Counted from the stretch's first letter, positions 7,033 through 13,731 are shown. The stretch is 14,909 nucleotides of DNA from an uncultured Neisseria sp. (GCA_937919795.1 CALFOA010000131.1:1-14909); one strand, 5' to 3'. The notes: a model not told the origin generated them from the sequence alone. Numbers and translations are program-made.

Positions 7033-8235
7033 ATGGCACACAATCTGATTTTGGTTTTAAACTGCGGCAGCTCCTCTCTCAAAGGTGCGCTGATCGATAA
7101 CGAAAGCGGCGAGATAGTATTGAGCTGCCTGGCAGAAAAACTGACCACTCAAGATGCCTACATCACCTTCAAAAAAGACGGTGAAAAACACACCGTTACC
7201 TTGGCCGACCGCCACGACCACACCGGCGCAGTAGGCGCGTTGTTAGACGAAATGAAATCACTCGGTCTGCAAGAGCACGTGAAAGCCATCGGCCACCGCG
7301 TGGTACACGGCGGTGAAAAATACAGCGGCTCGGTAGTGATCACCGACGACGTGATCGCCACCTTGGAAGCTTGCATTCCGTTGGCACCGCTGCACAACCC
7401 GGCCAACCTCACCGGCATCCGCGCCGCGCAAACCATTTTCCCGAATCTGCCCAATATCGGCGTATTCGACACCGCCTTCCACCAAACCATGCCCGAGCAC
7501 GCCTACACTTATGCCGTGCCGCGCGAACTCTACCGCCAACACGGTTTCCGCCGCTACGGCTTCCACGGCACCAGCTACCGCTATGTAGCGCCGACTGCCG
7601 CCAAACTGCTGGGCACCGATGTCAACCATTGCCGCCTGGTGATTGCCCACTTGGGTAACGGCGCTTCTATTTGCGCGGTGAAAAACGGCGAATCGATGGA
7701 CACCAGCATGGGCGTGACCCCGTTGGAAGGTTTGGTGATGGGCACCCGCAGCGGCGACGTTGATCCGAGCGTGTACTCGTTCTTGGCCGCCAACGCCGGC
7801 ATGAGCGCAGAAGCGGTTACCGATATGCTGAACAAAAAATCCGGCCTGTTGGGCATTTCCGAATTGTCTAACGACTGCCGCGCCATCGAAGAAGGCGCTG
7901 CCGAAGGCCACGAAGGTGCCAAACTGGCGATGGAAGTGATGACTTACCGCTTGGCCAAATACATCGCTTCTATGGCGGTTGCCACCGGCGGCATCGATGC
8001 GCTCGTATTCACCGGCGGCATCGGCGAAAACTCAATGGCGGTGCGCAGCAAAACCGTTGCTTACCTGAACTTCCTCGGCTTGGAAATCGACGAGAAAGCC
8101 AACGAAGCCACCCGCTTCGGTGCCGAAGGCATCATCAGCCCGGCCGGTAAAAAACCTGCCGTATTGGTGGTACCGACCAACGAAGAATTGATGATTGCGA
8201 TGGATACCAGCCGCTTGGCAGGTTTGTCGTCTTAA
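7033..8235 (+). CDS. ackA: Acetate kinase
   Basis: AckA interconverts acetate plus ATP with acetyl phosphate plus ADP, and usually also accepts propionate, linking it to the neighbouring propionate gene. The 400-residue product has the family length and both signatures: LVLNCGSSSLK at residues 7-17 with Asn10, and HLGNGASICAV around 206-216. Catalytic or binding residues are all present: Arg89 (GHRVVHGG), Asp146 (FDTAFHQTMP), His178 (FHGTS), Arg239 (GTRSGDVDP) and Glu385 (TNEELMIA). AAGGAA at 7022 is well placed. No phosphotransacetylase gene (pta) is adjacent. The gene can be transcribed from its own promoter and ends in a DUS hairpin. Confidence 0.98.
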   Translation: MAHNLILVLNCGSSSLKGALIDNESGEIVLSCLAEKLTTQDAYITFKKDGEKHTVTLADRHDHTGAVGALLDEMKSLGLQEHVKAIGHRVVHGGEKYSGSVVITDDVIATLEACIPLAPLHNPANLTGIRAAQTIFPNLPNIGVFDTAFHQTMPEHAYTYAVPRELYRQHGFRRYGFHGTSYRYVAPTAAKLLGTDVNHCRLVIAHLGNGASICAVKNGESMDTSMGVTPLEGLVMGTRSGDVDPSVYSFLAANAGMSAEAVTDMLNKKSGLLGISELSNDCRAIEEGAAEGHEGAKLAMEVMTYRLAKYIASMAVATGGIDALVFTGGIGENSMAVRSKTVAYLNFLGLEIDEKANEATRFGAEGIISPAGKKPAVLVVPTNEELMIAMDTSRLAGLSS

Positions 8236-8265
8236 TTTTCCAAACTGCATAAGCTGGTAAAAAAC

Positions 8266-8318
8266 AAACCATGCCTGTCTGAAAGAACCGTTTAGTTTTT
8301 TTCAGACAGGCATGGTTT
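8266..8318 (+). terminator. DUS inverted-pair terminator after ackA
   Basis: Nineteen-base perfect arms 8266-8284 and 8300-8318 enclose a 15-base loop. DUS copies are at 8272-8283 (plus) and 8301-8312 (minus), with GAA ends toward the loop. The right arm ends in four T residues; on the minus strand six T residues follow the stem (complement of 8259-8264). Confidence 0.85.
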
Positions 8319-8361
8319 TATCCCGTATCATTACACTACTGTTATCCCAAACTTTCACACC

Positions 8362-8679
8362 ATGCACTATTTCAGCATCCACACCCAAGCCGGTGAACAT
8401 CTGGGCTTTCTGATTATGCTGGCAGACGATGAAAACGAGCAACCGCCGCAAAGCGGCCGTTTCGCGATAAAACTGCAAAGCGAAGCCCTGCCGCAAGACA
8501 CCGCCGCCGTGCGCGCCCTTGCGGAATATCAAGACAGCGAACAGGCGCTTTATTGGGCGCTGGCAAAAGACGGCATCAACCTGTTTAGCGAACAAGAAAA
8601 CATCGGCAGGTTGCGGCAGGAATTTTTGACCATCAGCGGCCAAACGCTGCTGATTAACGACATCAGCGGAATGATTTAA
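8362..8679 (+). CDS. Small protein of unknown function upstream of ccoS
   Basis: A 105-residue soluble protein that I do not recognise. It has no signal peptide, no membrane segment and no cysteine. It starts with a strand-like stretch (MHYFSIHTQAGEHLGFLIML), has an acidic patch (ADDENE), and continues with mixed polar helices, ending in QTLLINDISGMI. That is consistent with a compact alpha/beta domain. Its stop is two bases before the ccoS start, so the two are probably translated together, which suggests a link to cbb3 oxidase assembly or simply shared transcription. No obvious Shine-Dalgarno precedes ATG 8362. Base composition and codon use resemble the neighbours, so recent transfer is unlikely. 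It is a real gene on grounds of tight packing and full frame use, but its function is unknown. Confidence 0.75.
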   Translation: MHYFSIHTQAGEHLGFLIMLADDENEQPPQSGRFAIKLQSEALPQDTAAVRALAEYQDSEQALYWALAKDGINLFSEQENIGRLRQEFLTISGQTLLINDISGMI

Positions 8680-8681
8680 CC

Positions 8682-8882
8682 ATGGAAAGCGTATACATCC
8701 TGATTCCCATCAGCATCATTCTCGCCTTTCTAATCGGCTACTTTTTCTGGTGGTCGGGCAGAAACGGCCAGTTTGACGACTTAGAAGGCCCGGCACACCG
8801 CATCCTGATGGATGACGACGATTATCACGCCGAAGAGCCAAACGATGCGGAAGCAAACAATTCCGACCAGCCTAAATCTTAA
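8682..8882 (+). CDS. ccoS: cbb3-type cytochrome oxidase maturation protein CcoS
   Basis: CcoS (FixS) is a small inner-membrane protein needed to assemble active cbb3 cytochrome c oxidase, the high-affinity terminal oxidase of Neisseria. The 66-residue product has one membrane segment at about residues 4-25 (VYILIPISIILAFLIGYFFW), followed by the family hallmark WWSGRNGQFDDLEGPAHRIL and an acidic stretch MDDDD. The last 20 residues are acidic and low in complexity, typical of variable CcoS tails. It lies two bases after the unknown 105-residue gene and 21 bases before the LplT-like gene. The ccoNOP oxidase genes and ccoGI are not in this window. Confidence 0.95.
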   Translation: MESVYILIPISIILAFLIGYFFWWSGRNGQFDDLEGPAHRILMDDDDYHAEEPNDAEANNSDQPKS

Positions 8883-8903
8883 TCCGCCACACCCTATACT
8901 TTT

Positions 8904-10223
8904 ATGATTAACGACAACCTCAATTTCGCTACCAGCCGCCGCTTTGCACCGCTGTTCGGTACCCAATTTCTCGGCGCGTTCAACGACAATCTATTCAAAA
9001 CCGCCCTGTTTGTTGCCATCAGCTTTTACGGTTTGGGGCAAAACGAATGGCTGCCGGCCAACCAGATTCTCAACCTCGGCGCGCTGTTGTTTATCCTGCC
9101 CTATTTCCTGTTTTCCGCCATTTCCGGCGAATTGAGCACCAAATACGATAAAGCCAAATTGGCGCGGGTGATCAAAGCGCTGGAAGTGCTGATTATGCTG
9201 GGTGCCGCTTATGGTTTTTATATTCAGTCGGCACCGCTATTATTTGTTTGCCTGTTCTTGATGGGCGCCCAATCCACCCTATTCGGCCCCTTGAAATACG
9301 CCATCCTGCCCGATTACCTCAACCGCAAAGAGCTGATTATGGGCAACAGCCTGATTGAATCCGGCACTTTTCTGGCGATTTTATTCGGCCAAATCCTCGG
9401 CACCATGATGGCCGGTAGCAGCCCTTATGTGGTCGGCAGCTCGATTTTGCTGATTGCCGTTATCGGCCTGGTGAGCAGCATACTGATGCCCAAAGTACCG
9501 CCGAAAAACCCGAACACCCGCATCGACCCCAACATCGCCCGCAGCACCAAAAACCTGCTGAAAGAAACCTTTGTCCAGCGCGAACTCTATACCGCCATCA
9601 TCGGCATTTCCTGGTTCTGGCTCATCGGCGCGATTTACACCACCCAGCTGCCCACCTTCACCCAACTGCATTTGGGCGGCAACGACAATGTGTTCAACCT
9701 AATGCTTGCACTGTTCTCCATCGGCATCGCCACCGGTTCGGTATTGTGTGCCAAACTCAGCCATGAAAATCTGCGGCTGGGGCTGGTAATCATCGGCACC
9801 TTGGGCTTAACCTTATTCGGCACACTGCTGGTATGGCTCACTTATGCCAACCAATTCACCCAATTGAGCGGCATCACCACCTTCCTCTCGCATGGCTATG
9901 CCTGGCCGGTAATGGCTTGCATGACCTTAATCGGCTTCTTCGGCGGTTTCTTCTCGGTACCGCTCTACACTTGGCTACAAATCGCCAGCAGCGAAGAATT
10001 CCGCGCCCACGCCATTGCCGCCAACAATATTATCAACGGCCTGTTTATGGTGGCCGCCGCCCTGTTTAGCGCCTTAGTGTTGTTTTTATTCAACAGCATC
10101 AGCCTGCTGTATCTGGCCGCCGCCGTCAGCAATCTGGCGATACTTTATTATTTAGTGAAGCTGGAGCCGAAAATGTGGCAAGACTTGCTCAGCTATTTTC
10201 ACTTTCCGCGCAAGCCTCAATAA
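8904..10223 (+). CDS. lplT: LplT-like lysophospholipid transporter (MFS)
   Basis: A 439-residue major-facilitator membrane protein with about 12 hydrophobic segments. It carries signatures of the LplT family, which flips lysophosphatidylethanolamine into the cytoplasm for re-acylation: QFLGAFNDNLFKTAL near residues 21-35, FSVPLYTWLQ, and EEFRAHAIAANNIINGLFMV in the C-terminal half. E. coli LplT has 397 residues; much of the extra length is in the polar central loop (around KVPPKNPNTRIDPN) and a longer C-terminus. In many bacteria this transporter is fused to or beside the acyltransferase/acyl-ACP synthetase Aas. Here no such domain follows; the frame ends in FHFPRKPQ and a terminator. It follows ccoS by 21 bases and is probably co-transcribed. 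Substrate is inferred from family resemblance. Confidence 0.85.
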   Translation: MINDNLNFATSRRFAPLFGTQFLGAFNDNLFKTALFVAISFYGLGQNEWLPANQILNLGALLFILPYFLFSAISGELSTKYDKAKLARVIKALEVLIMLGAAYGFYIQSAPLLFVCLFLMGAQSTLFGPLKYAILPDYLNRKELIMGNSLIESGTFLAILFGQILGTMMAGSSPYVVGSSILLIAVIGLVSSILMPKVPPKNPNTRIDPNIARSTKNLLKETFVQRELYTAIIGISWFWLIGAIYTTQLPTFTQLHLGGNDNVFNLMLALFSIGIATGSVLCAKLSHENLRLGLVIIGTLGLTLFGTLLVWLTYANQFTQLSGITTFLSHGYAWPVMACMTLIGFFGGFFSVPLYTWLQIASSEEFRAHAIAANNIINGLFMVAAALFSALVLFLFNSISLLYLAAAVSNLAILYYLVKLEPKMWQDLLSYFHFPRKPQ

Positions 10224-10231
10224 AGCCATAC

Positions 10232-10279
10232 AAACAAAATGCCTGTCTGAAAAAAATCTTTCAGACAGGCAGTTTGTTT
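10232..10279. terminator. Bidirectional DUS terminator between lplT and mtnN
   Basis: The core arms 10240-10252 and 10259-10271 pair perfectly and hold DUS copies at 10240-10251 (plus) and 10260-10271 (minus). After one mismatch the stem extends seven more pairs, 10232-10238 with 10273-10279. The A- and T-rich flanks suit termination of both converging genes. Confidence 0.88.
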
Positions 10280-10293
10280 TAAAACCCAACAAC

Positions 10294-10995
10294 TTACAGC
10301 GAGCCGATAATACTGTTCACCATCCTCGCCGAATTCACCGAAGCTTTTTCCAAAAACTCCTCAAAGCTGATTGAAGCCTTCTCATCGGCCAAATCCGAAA
10401 TCGCCCGGATAATCACAAAAGGCACCTCAAACTGCTCACAAGTCTGCGCAATCGCTGCCGCTTCCATTTCTACTGCCTGTGCGCCAAAAAAGCGTTCGCG
10501 GATTTTCGCCGCCTGCTCAGCAGTGTGAACAAACTGATCGCCGCTCACAATCAAGCCCTTCAAAATCTTCGCATCGGTAAATTCACGTGCCGCCGTGCGC
10601 GCCACGCCAACCAATTCTTCATTACATTCAAACGCTGGCCGCATCGCCGGTACTTGGCCGTAAGCATAGCCAAACGCCGTGGCATCCACATCATGATGAG
10701 CAATCAGCGTACCAATTACCACATCACCCACCCGTAAACCTTGTCCAATGCCGCCGGCGCTGCCTGTATTGATCACACAATCCGGCCGGTATTGCTGCAC
10801 CGCCAACGTGGTAGCAATCGCCGCATTCACTTTACCAATGCCGCTTTGTGTCAAAATTACATCTTTATTAAACAATTTGCCGCGAAAAAAGGAAAATTTA
10901 CCGAATTTCTCTTCTTTCGGATGGTGCATCAGATTTTTCAACAGGCTGATTTCCTGCTCCATTGCCCCAATAATAACGATTGTTTTCGCTTTCAT
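10294..10995 (-). CDS. mtnN: 5'-methylthioadenosine/S-adenosylhomocysteine nucleosidase
   Basis: MtnN (Pfs) removes adenine from methylthioadenosine, S-adenosylhomocysteine and 5'-deoxyadenosine, clearing inhibitory by-products of methylation, polyamine synthesis and radical-SAM chemistry; its S-ribosylhomocysteine product feeds LuxS. The product is 233 residues, close to the 232 of E. coli. The N-terminal Rossmann-like start (IVIIGAMEQEI) has Glu15, equivalent to catalytic Glu12. VEMEAAA holds Met177 and Glu178, equivalent to Met173 and Glu174, and RAISD holds Asp201, equivalent to Asp197. SGIGKVNAA and GLIVSGDQF are also conserved. No strong Shine-Dalgarno precedes the start. It is divergent from the pilus ATPase gene, the same neighbour I recall in meningococcus. 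Confidence 0.97.
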   Translation of the reverse strand: MKAKTIVIIGAMEQEISLLKNLMHHPKEEKFGKFSFFRGKLFNKDVILTQSGIGKVNAAIATTLAVQQYRPDCVINTGSAGGIGQGLRVGDVVIGTLIAHHDVDATAFGYAYGQVPAMRPAFECNEELVGVARTAAREFTDAKILKGLIVSGDQFVHTAEQAAKIRERFFGAQAVEMEAAAIAQTCEQFEVPFVIIRAISDLADEKASISFEEFLEKASVNSARMVNSIIGSL

Positions 10996-11146
10996 AATTA
11001 CAAATGTGCCCGTTCTTTAGTTAACGTTTTACCCAAAATTTCAACCGCCTACCCAATAAACCATTCAGCTAAGCAGCTATTTTAATCAATAAAATACAGA
11101 CTCTGTTACCCTTATAACCATCCGCCTGATAAAAGCAGCAACACTG

Positions 11147-11171
11147 TATAATTATGCTATAATTATATAAT
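11147..11171 (+). promoter_or_regulatory. Three stacked TATAAT -10 hexamers upstream of the pilus ATPase
   Basis: Perfect TATAAT occurs at 11147-11152, 11158-11163 and 11166-11171. The second is preceded by TGC, making a perfect extended -10 (11155-11163). No good -35 is visible for any. The start from the second would be near 11170, about 40 bases before the start codon. The stretch is very AT-rich; a minus-strand TATAAT also occurs at 11167-11162. Confidence 0.55.
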
Positions 11172-11210
11172 CTAACTCAATAGTTAAATCATTTAAAAAA
11201 ATTATACATT

Positions 11211-12344
11211 ATGGACGACTCATTACACTCTCCCGATGCTCGCGAACAACTGTTCGGCTGGCTCCGTTTTATGGTCGAGCACAAAGCTTCCGACCTCTTT
11301 CTCACTTCCGGTTTCCCCGCCGCCGTTAAACTGGACGGTAAAATTCAAAAAATCGAACAAGAAACGCTGAGTGCAGAAAAATGTACCGAAATTGCCGTTT
11401 CCATCATGAATACCAAGCAAATTGAGGAATTCATGTCGACTAACGAATGCAATTTTGCTATTCAATTGCCCGGCTCCGCCCGATTCCGTGTCAACGCCAT
11501 GGTACAACGCGGTGCTACCGCCTTGGTATTGCGGATGATCAGCAGCGAAATTCCTTCATTTGAAGCGCTTGATTTACCACCCATTCTGGAAAAAGTTGCC
11601 CTACGCAAACGTGGCTTGGTAATTTTTGTCGGCGGCACAGGCTCCGGTAAATCCACTTCACTGGCTGCGATGATCGACTACCGCAACGAAAACAGCCAAG
11701 ACCACATCATCACCATCGAAGACCCGATTGAATTCGTACACCAGCACAAAAACAGCATCATCACCCAGCGCGAAGTCGGTGTAGATACTGATAACTGGTT
11801 TGCCGCACTGAAAAACACCTTGCGCCAAGCCCCGGATGTGATTCTGATTGGTGAGATTCGCGACCGAGATACTATGGAATATGCGATGGCGTTTGCCGAA
11901 ACCGGCCACCTCTGTATGGCCACTTTGCACGCCAACAGTACCAACCAGGCACTCGACCGCATCATCAACTTCTTCCCGGAAGAACGCCGTCACCAGCTGT
12001 TGACCGACCTCTCGCTCAACCTGCAAGCCTTTGTTTCTCAGCGTCTGGTTCCCAAAGAACACGGCAAAGGCCGAGTGGCTGCCGTCGAAGTACTATTAAA
12101 TTCCCCACTGATTTCCGACTTGATTCACCGCGGCGATATCCACGGCATCAAAGAAATCATGAAGAAATCCACCGACATCGGCATGCAAACCTTCGACCAA
12201 GCTTTGTATAACCTGTATGAAAACGGCCATATTTCCTATCAGGAAGCCATCAAAAACGCCGACTCGGCCAACGATTTGCGCCTTGATATTCAATTGCGCA
12301 GCCGTCGTGGTCGCAATCAGGGCATTGATTTGGAAATTATCTGA
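11211..12344 (+). CDS. pilT2: PilU-like PilT/PilU-family type IV pilus retraction ATPase (PilT2)
   Basis: A cytoplasmic hexameric ATPase family member that powers or assists type IV pilus retraction, hence twitching and DNA uptake. The 377-residue product has an N-terminal PAS-like domain (ASDLFLTSGFPAAVKLDGKI), Walker A GGTGSGKST with Lys147, Asp box ITIEDPIEF (Glu170-Asp171), Walker B VILIGEIRDRDT with Glu215, and His box TGHLCMATLH (His233, His240). It resembles PilU more than PilT: it has ECNFAI, IEDPIEFVHQHK and a C-terminal NADSANDLRLDI, and where PilT has AIRNLIRE it has LISDLIHRGDIHG. In meningococcus the gene beside the MTA/SAH nucleosidase is, as I recall, pilT2, so I use that name; pilU is the alternative. 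No Shine-Dalgarno is visible before ATG 11211. Confidence 0.88.
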   Translation: MDDSLHSPDAREQLFGWLRFMVEHKASDLFLTSGFPAAVKLDGKIQKIEQETLSAEKCTEIAVSIMNTKQIEEFMSTNECNFAIQLPGSARFRVNAMVQRGATALVLRMISSEIPSFEALDLPPILEKVALRKRGLVIFVGGTGSGKSTSLAAMIDYRNENSQDHIITIEDPIEFVHQHKNSIITQREVGVDTDNWFAALKNTLRQAPDVILIGEIRDRDTMEYAMAFAETGHLCMATLHANSTNQALDRIINFFPEERRHQLLTDLSLNLQAFVSQRLVPKEHGKGRVAAVEVLLNSPLISDLIHRGDIHGIKEIMKKSTDIGMQTFDQALYNLYENGHISYQEAIKNADSANDLRLDIQLRSRRGRNQGIDLEII

Positions 12345-12368
12345 TTGGGAACGCAACCGGTTTACTAT

Positions 12369-12405
12369 AAAAAAACGACACCGTATCATGCAGTGTCGTT
12401 TTTTT
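12369..12405. terminator. Bidirectional terminator between pilT2 and yffB
   Basis: Thirteen-base arms 12369-12381 and 12393-12405 pair perfectly, with seven A residues on one side and seven T on the other around a CGACAC/GTGTCG core. It serves both converging genes and contains no DUS. Confidence 0.92.
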
Positions 12406-12417
12406 ATTCTCAATCAC

Positions 12418-12771
12418 TTATTTTCCGGCCAAAACCGTTTCATATAATTCAGGCTGAAATCCGGCATAACACTGTTTGCCATTATCCAATACCGGCCGTT
12501 TGATCATACTGGGATGAGCCACCATCAAGCGTACCGCACCCTCCTCGTTTTCCGCAGCTGCCTGCTCTTGCTCACTCAGTTTCCGCCAAGTGGTACCGCG
12601 GCGGTTCAGCAGAGTTTCCAGTGGAATATCCTGCAACCAACGGCGGATTAAAGCCTCATCCGGCGGCGTTTTTTTGAAATCGACAAACTGATAATCCACC
12701 CCTGCCGCTGTTAACCAGCTGCGTGCTTTTTTAACCGTATCGCAATTGGGAATGCCGTAAATCACCGCCAT
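12418..12771 (-). CDS. yffB: YffB/ArsC-family thioredoxin-fold reductase-like protein (Spx-related)
   Basis: A 117-residue member of the ArsC/Spx thioredoxin-fold family. The N-terminus YGIPNCDTVKKARSWL carries the single active-type Cys10, and LLNRRGTTWRKL and MIKRPVL are the conserved central and C-terminal motifs. The closest type I recognise is E. coli YffB (118 residues, LLNTRGTTWRKL), a glutathione-dependent thiol reductase-like protein; true arsenate reduction is not implied. A second cysteine occurs near the C-terminus (NGKQCYAGF). GGAG upstream of ATG 12771 is a good ribosome site. There is no arsenic-resistance gene nearby. The gene stands alone on the minus strand, with an extended -10 upstream and a shared terminator downstream. 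Confidence 0.92.
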   Translation of the reverse strand: MAVIYGIPNCDTVKKARSWLTAAGVDYQFVDFKKTPPDEALIRRWLQDIPLETLLNRRGTTWRKLSEQEQAAAENEEGAVRLMVAHPSMIKRPVLDNGKQCYAGFQPELYETVLAGK

Positions 12772-12799
12772 ATTTTGCTCACTCCTACTTGTTTTAGAA

Positions 12800-12811
12800 T
12801 TCAGACAGGCC
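12800..12811 (-). repeat. Near-match DUS (11 of 12) in the yffB leader
   Basis: The plus strand reads TTCAGACAGGCC, differing from the DUS complement only at the last base. The same variant occurs inside fghA at 5271-5282. Confidence 0.6.
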
Positions 12812-12836
12812 TATTGTAACAAGTCGTCGGATAAAA

Positions 12837-12845
12837 AATATAGCA
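12837..12845 (-). promoter_or_regulatory. Extended -10 promoter candidate for yffB
   Basis: On the minus strand TGC-TATATT (12845 to 12837) predicts a start near 12830 and a leader of about 60 bases. No clear -35 is seen. Confidence 0.45.
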
Positions 12846-12971
12846 AAATCGGCTATTGCAGGTATAAAATAGGGCATCAAAATTGAAGCAACGACATCCC
12901 GGCGACATCAAATTGTTTGGATATCTTGGTCGCAAACCGTTGCATCCCCTTCTATCGTTTTGGAGTCTGTT

Positions 12972-13604
12972 ATGAAAAAAACCCTTCTGCTTGTTGCCCC
13001 CGTCTTGATGCTTGCCGCCTGTGGCGATAACAACGAAGCCAGCGAATCCAACTTCAAGAAAAGCATCAGCAAAATAGCAGAACAGCAAAGCGTCTGCCTG
13101 CCGCTGATATTGGAAATCCAAAACCCCGACGGCTCGCCCGCACGCAAAGTAGCAATAGGTGAAACCCAGATTCAAATTGCTGATAAAGACAAAAATAACG
13201 ACAAAATCAATAAAGATGCTTTAGCCAAAATGGAAGCGCTGGTGGATGCCGATATGTATCAGCAAAATGGCAAAGAAACCACCAAAACTGAAGAGGCCAC
13301 CATCCGCACCGTTTCTTATCTATTAACCGAGAAAGGTGCACAACAGGTACAAACCACCACCGACGGGCCGGTTTTCTGTATCGGTCGCGAAAAAGTGGAA
13401 AAAATCAATTGGTTCACTCAACCTACCCCGGCCAACGGCGTAACGGTTGCCAAAGTTTCCTACCAAGCCGAATTTGTACCGGAAAAATGGGCGAAGAAAC
13501 TTTTAAAAACAGAAGGCTGGAAAGACCTACAAGAGCCACGTGAGAAATTCACCACCCTGATTCAAACCAATACCGGCTGGCGTGATATCCGCGAATTGCA
13601 TTAA
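12972..13604 (+). CDS. Lipoprotein of unknown function
   Basis: A 210-residue predicted lipoprotein. The signal peptide MKKTLLLVAPVLMLAAC ends in a classic lipobox with Cys17, followed by Gly-Asp. Asp at +2 would signal inner-membrane retention in E. coli if it directly followed Cys, but here it is at +3, so outer-membrane sorting is possible. I choose ATG 12972 because GGAG (12962-12965) is six bases upstream and the signal peptide begins there; a TTG at 12960 in frame is rejected. The mature part is highly charged and lysine-rich, with no other membrane segment. Cys42 and Cys136 could form a disulfide. Two Trp-containing segments lie near the end (EKWAKKLLKTEGWKDL and NTGWRDI). I do not recognise the family. 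It is a single unit ended by a long hairpin. Confidence 0.85.
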   Translation: MKKTLLLVAPVLMLAACGDNNEASESNFKKSISKIAEQQSVCLPLILEIQNPDGSPARKVAIGETQIQIADKDKNNDKINKDALAKMEALVDADMYQQNGKETTKTEEATIRTVSYLLTEKGAQQVQTTTDGPVFCIGREKVEKINWFTQPTPANGVTVAKVSYQAEFVPEKWAKKLLKTEGWKDLQEPREKFTTLIQTNTGWRDIRELH

Positions 13605-13621
13605 GCCGCGCCGCACCACTC

Positions 13622-13680
13622 AAAATGCCTGTCTGAAAAAGCTTTTCCCGGCGAGAAAAGCTTTTTCAGACAGGCATTTT
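13622..13680 (+). terminator. Long DUS inverted-pair terminator after the lipoprotein gene
   Basis: Arms of 26 bases (13622-13647 and 13655-13680) pair perfectly around a seven-base loop. DUS copies are at 13626-13637 (plus) and 13665-13676 (minus). The inner stem adds AAGCTTTTC and its complement; the outer end is AAAA/TTTT, providing a short U-run. It is the longest perfect hairpin I found here. Confidence 0.9.
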
Positions 13681-13702
13681 CGCGTTTTTCCTTGACGTTT
13701 TA

Positions 13703-13731
13703 ACGACAAAACAAGCAAAAAATGCTATGCT
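13703..13731 (+). promoter_or_regulatory. Candidate extended -10 promoter for the DUF945 gene
   Basis: TGC-TATGCT (13723-13731) with a weak -35 ACGACA (13703-13708) at 17 bases predicts a start near 13738, about 30 bases before the start codon. TTGACG at 13692-13697 is too far away to pair with this -10. Confidence 0.45.

Noticed and set aside
12875..12915. Near direct repeat (CATCAAAATTG and CATCAAATTG) before the lipoprotein gene
   Set aside because: Short, imperfect and AT-rich; cannot be told from chance in one sequence.
4561..13680. DUS hairpins as ends of insertion sequences or Correia-type elements
   Set aside because: Each is fully explained by a pair of 12-base DUS in inverted orientation; there is no transposase, target duplication or longer shared flank.
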